From contig SCRT01000015.1 in assembly GCA_004298465.1 (NCBI GenBank), positions 1 to 41,011 on the forward strand: a stretch of DNA of 41,011 nt, written 5' to 3'. A program made the translations under genes and the position numbers. The DNA is from Nevskiaceae bacterium (GTDB lineage: Bacteria; Pseudomonadota; Gammaproteobacteria; Nevskiales; Nevskiaceae). Positions 26,386 to 35,347 of the stretch are shown here, one piece after another (position 1 is the stretch's first letter; the number at the start of each line of letters is the position of its first letter). The notes beneath the pieces were generated by a model. That model searched no databases. It was not told where the DNA came from and was given only the letters and a program-made list of their open reading frames with translations.

Positions 26386-27765
26386 ATGCGGACAAATTCT
26401 CGACCTTCGTGTGCGATTACTGCCGCGGCTGCATTCGGACTGATGCTGGCGGGTGGGGGAGTGCCGGTACATGCGTTCGATTTGTACAAATCGGGTGCGT
26501 TGACGATCAATGGAGATTTTTCGGCAGCACTTGCCGTCATCAACAGCGAGCGTTCCTACAATTCGGTTGGCGTATTGACCGAAGCGGGCAAGCGAACCTG
26601 GTTCGAAGGGCTGGGTACCTATGGAGTGAGTGGCCAGTATCAACTCGGTGGCGGGAACGGTGCGATCTTTGGTGCGTTCGATTTGTTCTCGGGTGCGGAT
26701 CGCGGCGGCCAAAATGCCGCAGGCATCACCACTGGGGATGAATATCAGACCCAGATTCAGAATGCCTACTTGGGTTGGAAGTCTGGAGACGTCATTCCAT
26801 GGCTCGGTCACGACGGGTTGAAGATCTCGGCTGGCCGCCAGTCTTTCAGCCTGGGTTCGAGTTTCCTGATCGGCGGCGACAAGATCAGCTTTGGCAAGGG
26901 CTTCAATGCACTTCCCGGTGCGCCGGGCGGTATCGAACGGGCCGGCGGGACGTATTACCTGGGCTCATTGAACCCGTTCAGCAAGACAGCGGTTCTGGAA
27001 CTGGGCGGGGATCATGGCCTTCATTTAAAGGGGTTCTGGCTGTCGTCGGACAACAAGGCTCAAGGCGAGACGAGCCTGGCCGGCACCAACCTGGAATACC
27101 GCGATGCCGCTTATGGCACGGTCGGGGCAACTTATCTCCGTGGCTTGAGCGTCAGCGACGTGGCTACGGGATTCTTCGGGCAGGGCCATCGTGACGGACA
27201 GAATATCTGGTCCACATATGGCAATACCAGCTTGGGCATCAAGCAACTCGATATTGCCGGGCAGTACGTTTACCAGGCGAACAATGGCAGGGGCGGGACG
27301 AGTCGTGCACACGCATGGTTCGCATCCATCGGCTGGACGTTCGACAAGGTTCCATGGACGCCGGGGTTGACCTATCACTTCAGTCGGTTCTCCCCCGGCT
27401 ACGACACCTGGTTCTATGGGTTTTCGAATTTCGGAACCTGGTTCCAGGGTGAAGTGGCAGGCAACTACGCAGGTCCGTTCAATACCGCGGCGGATATCCA
27501 GATCGTCAAGTTCGATCTGCACCCGAGTTCCACGCTGCAACTCTCGGTCTATTACACCCATTTTGGCAATATTCCGGACGGTTATCCGAAGCTCCAAGGG
27601 GATGAGGTGGATGCCTATGCCTCCTGGACGGTGTGGGACCACTACACGCTGATTCCGCTGATCGGCTACTACAAACCGAAGTATTCCGCAGCTGGCGGAG
27701 GAACTCAGCTTGGTGGGGCCGGGCCAAACATCTACTCTGAACTCCTACTGTTCATAACGTTCTGA
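26386..27765 (+). CDS. Outer-membrane beta-barrel protein (porin-like)
   Basis: The 459-residue protein has a signal peptide (MRTNSRPSC, hydrophobic AITAAAAFGLMLAGG, cleavage after PVHA). The mature chain starts FDLYKSGALTINGDFSAALA and is rich in alternating strands with aromatic girdles. It ends in ...LLLFITF, the terminal phenylalanine needed for barrel assembly. The barrel contains GLKISAGRQSFSLGSSFLIG, reminiscent of alginate-export/OprD-like channels, but the family is not certain. ATG 26386 follows a GGGGGG ribosome site. It shares the 21-bp direct-repeat operator with the importer and BMC operons, so it probably admits the BMC substrate through the outer membrane. Confidence 0.78.
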   Translation: MRTNSRPSCAITAAAAFGLMLAGGGVPVHAFDLYKSGALTINGDFSAALAVINSERSYNSVGVLTEAGKRTWFEGLGTYGVSGQYQLGGGNGAIFGAFDLFSGADRGGQNAAGITTGDEYQTQIQNAYLGWKSGDVIPWLGHDGLKISAGRQSFSLGSSFLIGGDKISFGKGFNALPGAPGGIERAGGTYYLGSLNPFSKTAVLELGGDHGLHLKGFWLSSDNKAQGETSLAGTNLEYRDAAYGTVGATYLRGLSVSDVATGFFGQGHRDGQNIWSTYGNTSLGIKQLDIAGQYVYQANNGRGGTSRAHAWFASIGWTFDKVPWTPGLTYHFSRFSPGYDTWFYGFSNFGTWFQGEVAGNYAGPFNTAADIQIVKFDLHPSSTLQLSVYYTHFGNIPDGYPKLQGDEVDAYASWTVWDHYTLIPLIGYYKPKYSAAGGGTQLGGAGPNIYSELLLFITF

Positions 27766-27957
27766 TTCCGTTTGATGAGAGATTGTCAGTGCCTTGCACG
27801 TTCATGGGCGGCATTTGAAGGACGGATGAAATGCCAGCCCACAAGACTTGTCGCAATTGTCGGGCGTGAAATGCTTTAGGCGGGATTGACGCTGACTCTG
27901 GCGCAACGTGGTTTTGCGCGCTAATGTTCTCAGGTACCCGGGCGATGAGGCACTGAG

Positions 27958-29046
27958 ATGATCCAATCTGTTCTTAGAGGTGCCAGCGGGGGCCTTCCTT
28001 CAACCGTGCTTGCAGCGGCAACGACCGGGGTCATCGAGACGTTGCAGCATTACAGCTCTGTCAGCGTGGATGTGGAGCGTGTCTTTGCCCGTGCGGCGCT
28101 GAATGTCGGTGACGTGAGCAACCCATACGCCGAGATCGGCCTCAGGCAGTACTGTAATCTGTTCGAAATCGCTTCAGCCACAACGGGCGACGACAATTTC
28201 GGCTTGCGGTTTGGGCAGGCATTCAAGCCGCGTTACCTGGGGTTGATCGGATACATAGCGGTCAACTCCCCGACCCTGTATGCCGCTGTCAGGAAGCTGG
28301 TCGACTACTTTCCGACCCACCAGACGCAATCCGTCCTTGCACTCACCGACTACCAAGGTGTGATGTGCCTCAGCTACCGGGTGCTGGACCCCCGGATCCG
28401 GATTCGGCGGCAGGATGCAGAGCTTTCACTGGGCATGTTCTGCAACGTGTTTCGTCACTGTCTGGGGCCGCGCTGGGCGCCGCTGGAAGTCTGGTTCGAA
28501 CACCATCGGCCGGATGGTTTCGGCGAGCACGAACGCTGTTTCGGGGCGCCCGTGAAGTTCGATCAACGCACCAACGGAATCCTGTTCAGGCCAGAGGCCT
28601 TGCAGACGATCGTGCCGGGCGCGGACCCGTACTTGCTGACCCTGCTGGAAGAGCCGGTTCGCGCACGTGACCGCCAACGTGTTCGGCCCGAATACACCCT
28701 GGCGACGATCAGACAGCGTGTGCGTGAGCGTCTGGGTTCCTCGCATTGCTCGATTACGCATGTCGCAGCCGATTTCGACATGCCGGTCCAGATGTTCCGC
28801 AATGTCCTGCGCGATCACAAGACGCAGTTCAATGCGTTGGTCAGGAGCGTACGCAAGGAACTTGCCATCAAATATGTGGGTGACTCGGCTGTCCAGTTGA
28901 CGGAAGTTGCACTGGCGCTGGGGTATTCGGAGCAGTCCGCATTCTCGCGGGCCTTCCATTGCTGGACCGGAGTGTCCCCGCGGCACTACCGGCACTTGAC
29001 GCATGGCTCCTCCACTCCCACGGAAGATTCCGTGGGAGTTGATTGA
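27958..29046 (+). CDS. AraC-family transcriptional regulator (ArgR/OruR-like)
   Basis: The 362-residue regulator has an N-terminal arabinose-binding-type sensor domain of the OruR/ArgR/GliR group (YAEIGLRQYCNLFEIASATT, FGLRFGQAFKPRYLGLIGYI). Its C-terminal AraC DNA-binding domain has two helix-turn-helices: ITHVAADFDMPVQMFRNVL, and VALALGYSEQSAFSRAFHCW followed by TGVSPRHYR. It sits between the outer-membrane gene and the importer, all on one strand. P. aeruginosa ArgR of this group binds direct repeats with a TGTC core in a 21-base unit. This matches the three paired TGTCAAGT sites of the island, so it is the likely activator (inference). The ligand is probably the amino-alcohol or a related amine. 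Confidence 0.88.
   Translation: MIQSVLRGASGGLPSTVLAAATTGVIETLQHYSSVSVDVERVFARAALNVGDVSNPYAEIGLRQYCNLFEIASATTGDDNFGLRFGQAFKPRYLGLIGYIAVNSPTLYAAVRKLVDYFPTHQTQSVLALTDYQGVMCLSYRVLDPRIRIRRQDAELSLGMFCNVFRHCLGPRWAPLEVWFEHHRPDGFGEHERCFGAPVKFDQRTNGILFRPEALQTIVPGADPYLLTLLEEPVRARDRQRVRPEYTLATIRQRVRERLGSSHCSITHVAADFDMPVQMFRNVLRDHKTQFNALVRSVRKELAIKYVGDSAVQLTEVALALGYSEQSAFSRAFHCWTGVSPRHYRHLTHGSSTPTEDSVGVD
29014..29039 (+). terminator. Perfect hairpin overlapping the 3' end of the regulator gene
   Basis: ACTCCCACGGAA (29014-29025) pairs perfectly with TTCCGTGGGAGT (29028-29039) over a 2-base loop, inside the last codons. No U-tract follows, so it may be a terminator of weak type or an mRNA-stabilising structure. 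Confidence 0.5.
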
Positions 29047-29071
29047 AGTTCTCCCTGCCGGGATGCACTTG

Positions 29072-29100
29072 TGTCAAGTTGTGACATTCAAGTGTCAAGT
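29072..29100 (+). promoter_or_regulatory. Direct-repeat operator 2 (TGTCAAGT x2, 21-bp period)
   Basis: Two perfect copies of TGTCAAGT start at 29072 and 29093, 111 bases before the binding-protein start. Spacing is identical to operators 1 and 3. The downstream copy is placed where an AraC-type activator would contact the -35 region. Confidence 0.82.
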
Positions 29101-29210
29101 AACGGGCGGCGTAATGCGCTCCCATGGGATGGCAACAAGCTGCGTTTGGCACGGCCTGCTGCACGCATAGTAGCGCGTACCGAGATCACATTGTTGATGG
29201 AGGAGTAACC

Positions 29211-30344
29211 ATGTTGACCCGTCGGACATTCTTGAAAGGGACTGCGAGTTTGGCTGGTGCCGCAGCACTGGCCCCGATGCCCTGGGCGTGGGGCGCGTCG
29301 AACGCCGATACGCTGAATATCCTGTGCTGGGAGGGATACAACACCAGCACCGTCCTTGATCCGTTTCGCAAGGCGTACAACGCGACCGTCAATGCGGAAT
29401 CCGCATCGTCGGATCCTGCGATGATCAACAAGCTTCGCGCTGGCGGAACGAAACTGTGGAATCTGATCAACGTCAACCAGCCGTGGGCCCAGGGCATCCT
29501 GTATCCCCAGCATCTCATTACCGCGCTGCCGAAAGATCGCTTCATGCCGTATTTCGACAATTTCCTGCCGCAGTTCAAACATTACAACCTTGCTTTCAGC
29601 CCGGATGGAAAAGATCTGCTCGGCATGCCACAGCGATTTGGGCCGTTTTCGTTCGTCGTCAACACGAAGAAGATTTCCAAGGAAACCGCCGAGGACCAGG
29701 GCTGGAACTTGTTCCTAGACCCCAAAATGAGCAAGCGTTACGGCGTGTTGACCTACGATAACTGGAACCTGATCCACATATCGTTGACCGCGGGGCTTGA
29801 CCCCTTCAAGAAGATGACCAGTGCGGACTTGGACAAGTTCAAGGCCACCGCATCGACCATATTCAAGAACTCGGCCATGCGCATCGAAGATCTGGTGCAG
29901 TTGAATCAGGCTTTGGTAAGCGGTGCCATAGATGCGTATTTCACCGGTGGAACTTATACCGCGTCGCAGGCCCGCATGGCCGGATTCATGAACATTCAGG
30001 GCATTACTCCAAAAAGTGGACCGGTGGATGGCAAGGGTGGCGTCGTGTGGGCGGAATTGACGTCCACCGTCAACAATCCACACGAATCACCGCTCGCACA
30101 GGATTTCCTGTCGTTTGTGCAAAAACCGGAAATTGCCCATCTGGTGGCTTTCGCCCCCGGCCCGCATAACACCGTTGCTCAGATGGGCGATCCTGCATGC
30201 CTGAAGCTCTTTACCAAGAAAGAACTTGAAGCCGTTCAGTGGGATACCCTCGACTGGGAGCTGGAGCATTGCGCGCAGTTTGCCCCCGTCCAGTCGTACA
30301 ACGAGTTGATGCGCCTCTATACGGTAGCGCGGCGTAACACGTGA
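29211..30344 (+). CDS. Polyamine-type ABC transporter substrate-binding protein (PotD/PotF-like), Tat-exported
   Basis: The 377-residue periplasmic protein starts MLTRRTFLKGTASLAGAAAL. The twin-arginine RRTFLKG and hydrophobic stretch form a Tat signal. The mature part begins TLNILCWEGYNTSTVLDPFR, which matches the start of the PotD/PotF family (l.v..W.gY....v...F). GMPQRFGPFSFVVNTKKIS and FTGGTYTASQARMAGF are also family-like. PotD relatives bind spermidine, putrescine or other amines. ATG 29211 is preceded by GGAGGAG. It heads the importer operon, with a gap of about 150 bases to the ATPase. The ligand is probably the amino-alcohol metabolised in the BMC (inference). Confidence 0.88.
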   Translation: MLTRRTFLKGTASLAGAAALAPMPWAWGASNADTLNILCWEGYNTSTVLDPFRKAYNATVNAESASSDPAMINKLRAGGTKLWNLINVNQPWAQGILYPQHLITALPKDRFMPYFDNFLPQFKHYNLAFSPDGKDLLGMPQRFGPFSFVVNTKKISKETAEDQGWNLFLDPKMSKRYGVLTYDNWNLIHISLTAGLDPFKKMTSADLDKFKATASTIFKNSAMRIEDLVQLNQALVSGAIDAYFTGGTYTASQARMAGFMNIQGITPKSGPVDGKGGVVWAELTSTVNNPHESPLAQDFLSFVQKPEIAHLVAFAPGPHNTVAQMGDPACLKLFTKKELEAVQWDTLDWELEHCAQFAPVQSYNELMRLYTVARRNT

Positions 30345-30496
30345 CCTGACTGTCGGCGAACATGGGGCTTGTCCCGCGCTCGCCGCACGGATCATGGTGC
30401 GTGGCGGGGCTCAAGGCGGGTGTCCGCTGGCTGGGCTTTCGGCAGCGGATCAGGCTGCCCTGCTTACTTGTAAAACACATTGGGTAGACGAGATTT

Positions 30497-31589
30497 ATGG
30501 CACAACCAGGTCATGTCGTTTTGAGCGTACGGGGGCTGACAAAGACATTCGGCGAGTCTACGGCACTGTGCGGTGTCGATCTGGATGTCCACGATGGCGA
30601 ATTCCTGACCATCGTGGGGCCTTCCGGTAGCGGCAAGACCACGATGATACGCATGCTGGTCGGAATGGAAAGCCCGACGCGGGGCGAGATCTTGCTGAAC
30701 GGCAAGGTCATCAACGACGTGCCGGCCAACGAAAGGCCGACCTGCATGGTCTTCCAGTCGCTGGCGCTGTTCCCGCACCGTACCATCGGGCAGAACATTG
30801 AGTTTCCACTCAAGATCAGAAAGATCGCTCCGGAGCAGCGGCGCGCGCGCATATGAACTGCTCGACATGTTTGCCTTGCCGCGCAGCTATTACGATCGAA
30901 AGATAACCGAATGTTCGGGAGGCGAGCGGCAGCGAGTGGCACTGGCTCGCGCATTGGCCTACGATCCAGAAATCCTGTTTTTCGATGAACCCCTGTCGTC
31001 TCTCGACAATCAGTTGCGGAAACATCTCGAACGAGAACTGAAGAATCTGCAGCGCCGCACGCGAAAGACGTTTGTCTATATCACTCATTCGCTTGAAGAA
31101 GCGATGGTCATGAGCGATCGCATTGCCATCTTGCGTAATGGACGGCTGGTGCAAGTGGGTACCGCCGAGGAGATTTACTCTTCTCCATGTGATGAATTTG
31201 CCGCAGGGTTCATGGGCGAAGTAAACCTGTTCGACATTGTGGGCGATACCGCAGGCGGCTTTGTCGCCGTGGGGGAAGTGCTAAAGATATGCTCTGCACG
31301 AGCAGGTGCCGGGCTTATCCATGGCGAACGTGCAAGTCTGATGGTAAGGCCGGAGTTCATTCGGTTTCTGGAACCGGATCAAGAGACCGACTTCTTCATT
31401 GTCGGGACGGTGCACGAGCGTTTCGAGCTGGGTTCGAGGATTCAATACCAGATTGACGTCGGCGATTCCCACGCTGCGGTAACGGTCGAAAAACTGCGGG
31501 AAAACCAGTTTCCCGGAGCGATTGGCGACACGGTAAGGCTGGGGTGGGATCTGCCGCGTGCGTATGTCATCCGCAAGGCAGACCAGTGA
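30497..31589 (+). pseudogene. ABC importer ATPase (PotA-like), frameshifted
   Basis: The gene is split in two frames. The first part (30497-30856) encodes 119 residues: VRGLTKTFGESTALCGVDLD, Walker A GPSGSGKT, and a Q-loop MVFQSLALFPHRT, ending EQRRARI then stop. The second part continues in another frame from about 30850: AYELLDMFALPRSYYDRK, signature CSGGERQRVALARAL, Walker B ILFFDEPLSSLDN and VYITHSLEEAM, then a PotA C-terminal regulatory (TOBE) domain to the stop at 31589. Adding one GC unit at the (GC)5 run (30841-30850) restores a normal PotA of about 363 residues. The break lies between Q-loop and signature, so neither half would work alone. All other genes of the operon look intact, which favours a sequencing error or a recent slip. 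ATG 30867 could reinitiate the second part. Confidence 0.85.
30841..30850 (+). repeat. (GC)5 dinucleotide run at the ATPase frameshift
   Basis: GCGCGCGCGC after CAGCG. A gain of one GC unit (2 bases), or loss of 1 base, fuses the two ATPase reading frames. Dinucleotide runs are prone to slip. Confidence 0.85.
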
Positions 31590-32452
31590 AAAATAACCAT
31601 CCGGTCGATGATCGGAAGGCGGGATATCTTTCCGCGGCGCCCCTCGGCATCCTGCTGCTGCTGCTGTTCGTCGCTCCGATGCTGGTGGTGTTTGGTTTTT
31701 CGTTCACGGAGCCGAATACTTTCCGCATTCTGCAAAATCCATCCTTCAAGAACTATCAGGAAATCTTCCAGTACGGCTATTATCAATCGCTACTCTGGTC
31801 ATTTGGGCTGTCTTTGATCGCGACCGCCATTTCCTTTGCGTTGATGTACCCGATTGCATTTGGAATGGCGAAGATATTCAAGCGCTTTGCGTTGATCATT
31901 ACGGTCATCATCGTGATCATGCTGTTCGTCGCTGAAGATACGCGCATGTTCGGGTGGGATCTCTCATTGATGCGAGGCGGCATGCTGATGGGGCCTCTGC
32001 AGGAGTGGTTTGGACTGACGATTCCGACCCCGCTTAATCATACCTGGATCATCGTGTTCGGTTTGTTTTATTCGTATAGCCCGTTCATGCTGTATTGCAC
32101 CTTGTATGGATTGTCGATGGTGCCGGATGAGATTCGCGCGGCGGCTCGTGATTTGGGGGCTTCCAGGGCGCGTGTCCTGTTCGAGATAGATTTGCCGCTT
32201 GCCATGCCCGGTATCGTGGTGGGATGGCTGTTGACATTCGCACTTTCGGTGGGTGCCATTGCATCGGCCAAACTCCTTGCCAGGCAATCCGTCATCGTCG
32301 CGGCACAGGAAATAGAAACAGCGTTCAATTATTCGCAGAACTGGCCGCTTGGCGCCGCCCTCGTGGTGCTGCTGGTGATCGTCGTCGCATCCGTTGCATT
32401 TTATGCGCTCGGAAAAATCGATCTGGATGGAATACTGGGTGTGAAGAAATAG
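31586..32452 (+). CDS. ABC transporter permease 1 (PotB-like)
   Basis: The 288-residue inner-membrane protein has about six hydrophobic segments (LSAAPLGILLLLLFVAPMLV first). The cytoplasmic EAA loop IRAAARDLGASRARVLFEID, followed by LPLAMPGIVVG, is where the ATPase docks. The start is GTG 31586, overlapping the ATPase stop (GTGA), so it is translationally coupled to it. It pairs with the next permease to form the importer channel of the PotBC type. Confidence 0.88.
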   Translation: MKNNHPVDDRKAGYLSAAPLGILLLLLFVAPMLVVFGFSFTEPNTFRILQNPSFKNYQEIFQYGYYQSLLWSFGLSLIATAISFALMYPIAFGMAKIFKRFALIITVIIVIMLFVAEDTRMFGWDLSLMRGGMLMGPLQEWFGLTIPTPLNHTWIIVFGLFYSYSPFMLYCTLYGLSMVPDEIRAAARDLGASRARVLFEIDLPLAMPGIVVGWLLTFALSVGAIASAKLLARQSVIVAAQEIETAFNYSQNWPLGAALVVLLVIVVASVAFYALGKIDLDGILGVKK

Positions 32453-32461
32453 GATGCCGGA

Positions 32462-33304
32462 ATGCGCAATTTGAACGGAAAACACTGGTACTTGTACGGA
32501 TATGCCGGATTGTACTTGATCTTCAATCTGATACCGTTCATCGCGCTGGCGTTTGTTTCTTTTGGCACTTCATCCTTCGTACTGTTTCCAATGGAGGAAT
32601 TCAGCACGGAATTTTATACGCAGGCATTTCAATCCGGGACGATACATACCACGGCGATGACTTCCTTTAAGATCGCCATATTCGTAACGATCATTTCCAT
32701 GATCGTGGGTTTTTTTGGCGCGCTCGCATTCGCACGCTATAGGTGGCGCTTTCGCTCCGTCTTTCAGAAATTCATCCTGTTGCCCATTTTCTTTCCACAA
32801 GCGGTCCTAGGTCTGGCCCTGTCGCTCTGGTTCAATACTCTGAATATCGACCAAAGCTGGCAAACTGCGATGTTGGCGCATCTGGTGTGGATAACGCCGA
32901 TCGCTACATTGATTGCCGCAATTCCAGCGTATAGCTTTGACGCAAATCTCGAGGACGCCGCATTCGATCTCGGAGCGACTCGATTTCAAGTGTTCCGTGA
33001 AATCACGCTGCCGCTGCTCTGGCCGGGTGTCGTGGCGGCGGGGATGTTCGCGTTCCTTCTGTCATGGGGCAACTTCGCGCTGTCGCTGTATACGGATGGC
33101 GTGGATCAGACGTTGCCGCAATATCTGTTTTCCCGCATGACGCAAGGTTACACACCTGTCGTTCCCGCCGTTGCGGTGATGGCGGCAGGGTTGTCCATAC
33201 TCGTGATTGGGGCGATGTTGCTGATCTCCTGGATGGTGCGGGTATATCGGCAGCGCCGGTCTGTATCGAATCTGGTTGAGTTCGCGCCAGAGGCGGCGCC
33301 TTGA
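32462..33304 (+). CDS. ABC transporter permease 2 (PotC-like)
   Basis: The 280-residue inner-membrane protein has an EAA-type loop, LEDAAFDLGATRFQVFREIT, followed by LPLLWPGVVAAGMF. About six hydrophobic helices are seen, including FIALAFVSFGTSSFVLFPME and FKIAIFVTIISMIVGFFGAL. This is the second half of the PotBC-like channel, ten bases downstream of the first permease. The codon use is AT-richer in the N-terminal third than in the neighbouring enzymes, which may hint at separate origin, but I cannot quantify it. Confidence 0.88.
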   Translation: MRNLNGKHWYLYGYAGLYLIFNLIPFIALAFVSFGTSSFVLFPMEEFSTEFYTQAFQSGTIHTTAMTSFKIAIFVTIISMIVGFFGALAFARYRWRFRSVFQKFILLPIFFPQAVLGLALSLWFNTLNIDQSWQTAMLAHLVWITPIATLIAAIPAYSFDANLEDAAFDLGATRFQVFREITLPLLWPGVVAAGMFAFLLSWGNFALSLYTDGVDQTLPQYLFSRMTQGYTPVVPAVAVMAAGLSILVIGAMLLISWMVRVYRQRRSVSNLVEFAPEAAP

Positions 33305-33350
33305 TTTGAGAACACTTGTGACTTGATGGCGGATTGAGCGGAGACAGAAC

Positions 33351-34130
33351 ATGTTTTCTTCACTTGCAGGACGCAGTGTCATTGTGACCGGGGGTAGCAA
33401 GGGTATAGGCAAGGGCATTGCCAAAGCGTTTGCGAATGAGGGGGCGAACGTTACGATCGTGGCTCGCAGCGGGGCGGAGGTAGCGAAGACGGCTGCCGAT
33501 CTCGATCAGGAATGCCTCGGCAAGGTCCGGGCCTGTTCCGCAGACGTGGGCCAGGAAGCAGACGTTGCCAGGATGGTGGAGAACGCCGTCGATGCATTTG
33601 GGGGGATTGACGTTCTTTGTGCCAATGCGGGGGTGTTTCCGCAAAAGAAGATAGTGGACATGGCGGTTGCCGACTGGGACCGTGTTCTTGCCACAAATTT
33701 GCGGAGTACATTTTTGTGCGTGAAGGCAGCGATGCCGCATTTGCAGAAATGTGGCCGTGGCCGGGTGATCGTCACATCGTCGATCACTGGGCCGGTAACC
33801 GGCTATCCGGGCTGGAGCCACTACGCCGCGTCGAAGGCGGGTCAGCTCGGTTTTGTGCGGACTGCCGCGATCGAATTGGCACCGATGGGGATCACCATCA
33901 ATGCCATCCAACCTGGAAACATCATGTCGGACGGGTTGGCCGATCTCAGTGACGCCTATCTGAAGACGATGGCCGCGTCCATACCGCTCAAACGACTCGG
34001 CGTCGCGAAGGATATTGCGGCTGCCGCGCTGTTTTTTGCTGCCGAGGAAGCGGCGTACATCACGGGTCAGGCGCTGGTGGTCGATGGAGGGCAAACCTTG
34101 CCCGAAACACTTGAGGCCATTGACGCGTAG
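33351..34130 (+). CDS. Short-chain dehydrogenase/reductase, probable amino-alcohol dehydrogenase
   Basis: The 259-residue classical SDR has the cofactor motif TGGSKGIG (residues 13-20), NAG (92-94) and the catalytic Ser143/Ser144, Tyr158 and Lys162 (YAASK). It ends with a VDGGQTLPETL tail. In the RMM locus of Mycobacterium smegmatis an SDR in the same position oxidises S-1-amino-2-propanol to aminoacetone. The present protein is the likely counterpart, acting on the amino-alcohol or regenerating cofactor (inference). It follows the permease by 46 bases and precedes the kinase, so it is transcribed with the importer. Confidence 0.85.
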   Translation: MFSSLAGRSVIVTGGSKGIGKGIAKAFANEGANVTIVARSGAEVAKTAADLDQECLGKVRACSADVGQEADVARMVENAVDAFGGIDVLCANAGVFPQKKIVDMAVADWDRVLATNLRSTFLCVKAAMPHLQKCGRGRVIVTSSITGPVTGYPGWSHYAASKAGQLGFVRTAAIELAPMGITINAIQPGNIMSDGLADLSDAYLKTMAASIPLKRLGVAKDIAAAALFFAAEEAAYITGQALVVDGGQTLPETLEAIDA

Positions 34131-34208
34131 ATCCGCGGCCGACCCAAGGTTCTGCCGGGCCACGAGCGCAACTCGTGAAGATCGAACTCAAGGAATAACT
34201 GAATTGTC

Positions 34209-35222
34209 ATGAGCGTACCTTCGGAGTCCCAGACACTATTGAATGATCGCCTCACACGTCTTGCGCGGGATTCCCTCAGATTATGGCCATTTGGGTCGGC
34301 GCCCACGGCCGAGCTGATCAGCCATTCCGAATGCGCGATCTTTCTGGTCGATGACAGCGGTCGCAAAGCGATTCTTCGCATTGGGCGGCCAGGCTACAAC
34401 AGCGCCAATGCGATTCGTTCGGAGCTCGCGTGGCTGGTTGCCCTGCATGCCGAAAGCGGAGTGACCACTCCCGAGCCGATCCGGGGCCGTGATGGAAACT
34501 ACGTCCAGACCGCCTGCGGCCAGGGCTTGGCGGGTTCCAGGGACATGGTGCTGTTTACCTTTCTGGATGGCAGCCATCTAGATGAAACGGGGAATCTGTG
34601 CACGCCGTTCCGGCGGCTCGGAGAGGTGACGGCCCGTCTGCACAATCATTCGGAAAACTGGGTTCGACCTCCGCGGTTCGAGCGGCTCGTATGGAGCGTC
34701 GAGAATATTCTTGGCGGGAAATGCGCGTTGTGGGGCGATTGGCGCCAGCCGGTAGGTGGCGACATGCCGAGCCTGGGCGTGCTGGAACGCGCGGCGAAGG
34801 TGATCCGGAAGCGGCTCATGCTTTTTGGAAAAAGTGCGAAACGCTGGGGACTCATTCATGCGGATCTACGTCTGGCCAACCTTCTCGCATACGGGAACGA
34901 CACTCGCGTCATCGACTTTGACGATTGCGGGCTGGGTTGGTATCTGCACGACCTGGGTGCTGCGCTGTCCTTCATCGAAGATCGAGCGGACAAGGACGAG
35001 TTGATCGATTCCTGGCTGCAGGGCTATACCCGGCACAGAGAGGTCTCCGCTCTGGAGCGGGCGGAAATTCCGACGTTCGTGATGTTGCGGCGGATGCAGC
35101 TCTTGGCGTGGATCGGCTCGCATCCCGGAACTGACCTCGCGCGCGAGCAGCGGCCACGTTTCGTCGAGGTCAGCTGCAAGCTGGCGGAAGCCTATCTGGC
35201 CGCCGGCGCGATCGCCGCCTGA
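34209..35222 (+). CDS. APH-fold kinase (aminoglycoside phosphotransferase family), probable amino-alcohol kinase
   Basis: The 337-residue protein is of the APH/choline-kinase fold. It shows an ATP-binding half (ECAIFLVDDSGRKAILRIG), the Brenner motif HADLRLANLL with catalytic Asp219 and Asn224 (His217), and the metal motif VIDFDDCG with Asp236. A kinase of this family is a regular member of RMM loci. In vertebrates hydroxylysine kinase (APH fold) works with a class III aminotransferase-fold phospholyase. The same kinase-lyase pairing is suggested here with the gene 125 bases downstream: ATP phosphorylates the hydroxyl, then the lyase removes ammonia and phosphate. The role is inferred; antibiotic resistance is unlikely in this context. 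Confidence 0.82.
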   Translation: MSVPSESQTLLNDRLTRLARDSLRLWPFGSAPTAELISHSECAIFLVDDSGRKAILRIGRPGYNSANAIRSELAWLVALHAESGVTTPEPIRGRDGNYVQTACGQGLAGSRDMVLFTFLDGSHLDETGNLCTPFRRLGEVTARLHNHSENWVRPPRFERLVWSVENILGGKCALWGDWRQPVGGDMPSLGVLERAAKVIRKRLMLFGKSAKRWGLIHADLRLANLLAYGNDTRVIDFDDCGLGWYLHDLGAALSFIEDRADKDELIDSWLQGYTRHREVSALERAEIPTFVMLRRMQLLAWIGSHPGTDLAREQRPRFVEVSCKLAEAYLAAGAIAA

Positions 35223-35269
35223 CGGCTGATCCGGACGGCTGGCGCCCCGGCATGGTTGCAATCGCGAGT

Positions 35270-35298
35270 TGGCAAGTTCGGTGGCCAAGATGTCAAGT
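35270..35298 (+). promoter_or_regulatory. Direct-repeat operator 3 (TGGCAAGT/TGTCAAGT, 21-bp period)
   Basis: TGGCAAGT starts at 35270 and TGTCAAGT at 35291, 21 bases apart, 50 bases before the aminotransferase-fold gene. One mismatch in the first copy; otherwise the same as operators 1 and 2. It should drive the enzyme and shell genes. Confidence 0.72.
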
Positions 35299-35347
35299 GC
35301 CTGCACGTGCGTCACGCTATGGTTTCGCGGAAGCGAGGGAAATGTAA

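Noticed and set aside
27838..27872. A fourth regulator site (TGTCGC / TGTCGG) before the AraC gene
   Set aside because: The copies are about 10 bases apart and differ from TGTCAAGT, so the 21-base rule of the other three is not met.
34209..35222. Aminoglycoside resistance gene
   Set aside because: The fold is shared, but the gene lies in a catabolic BMC operon and the same family is a usual member of RMM loci.
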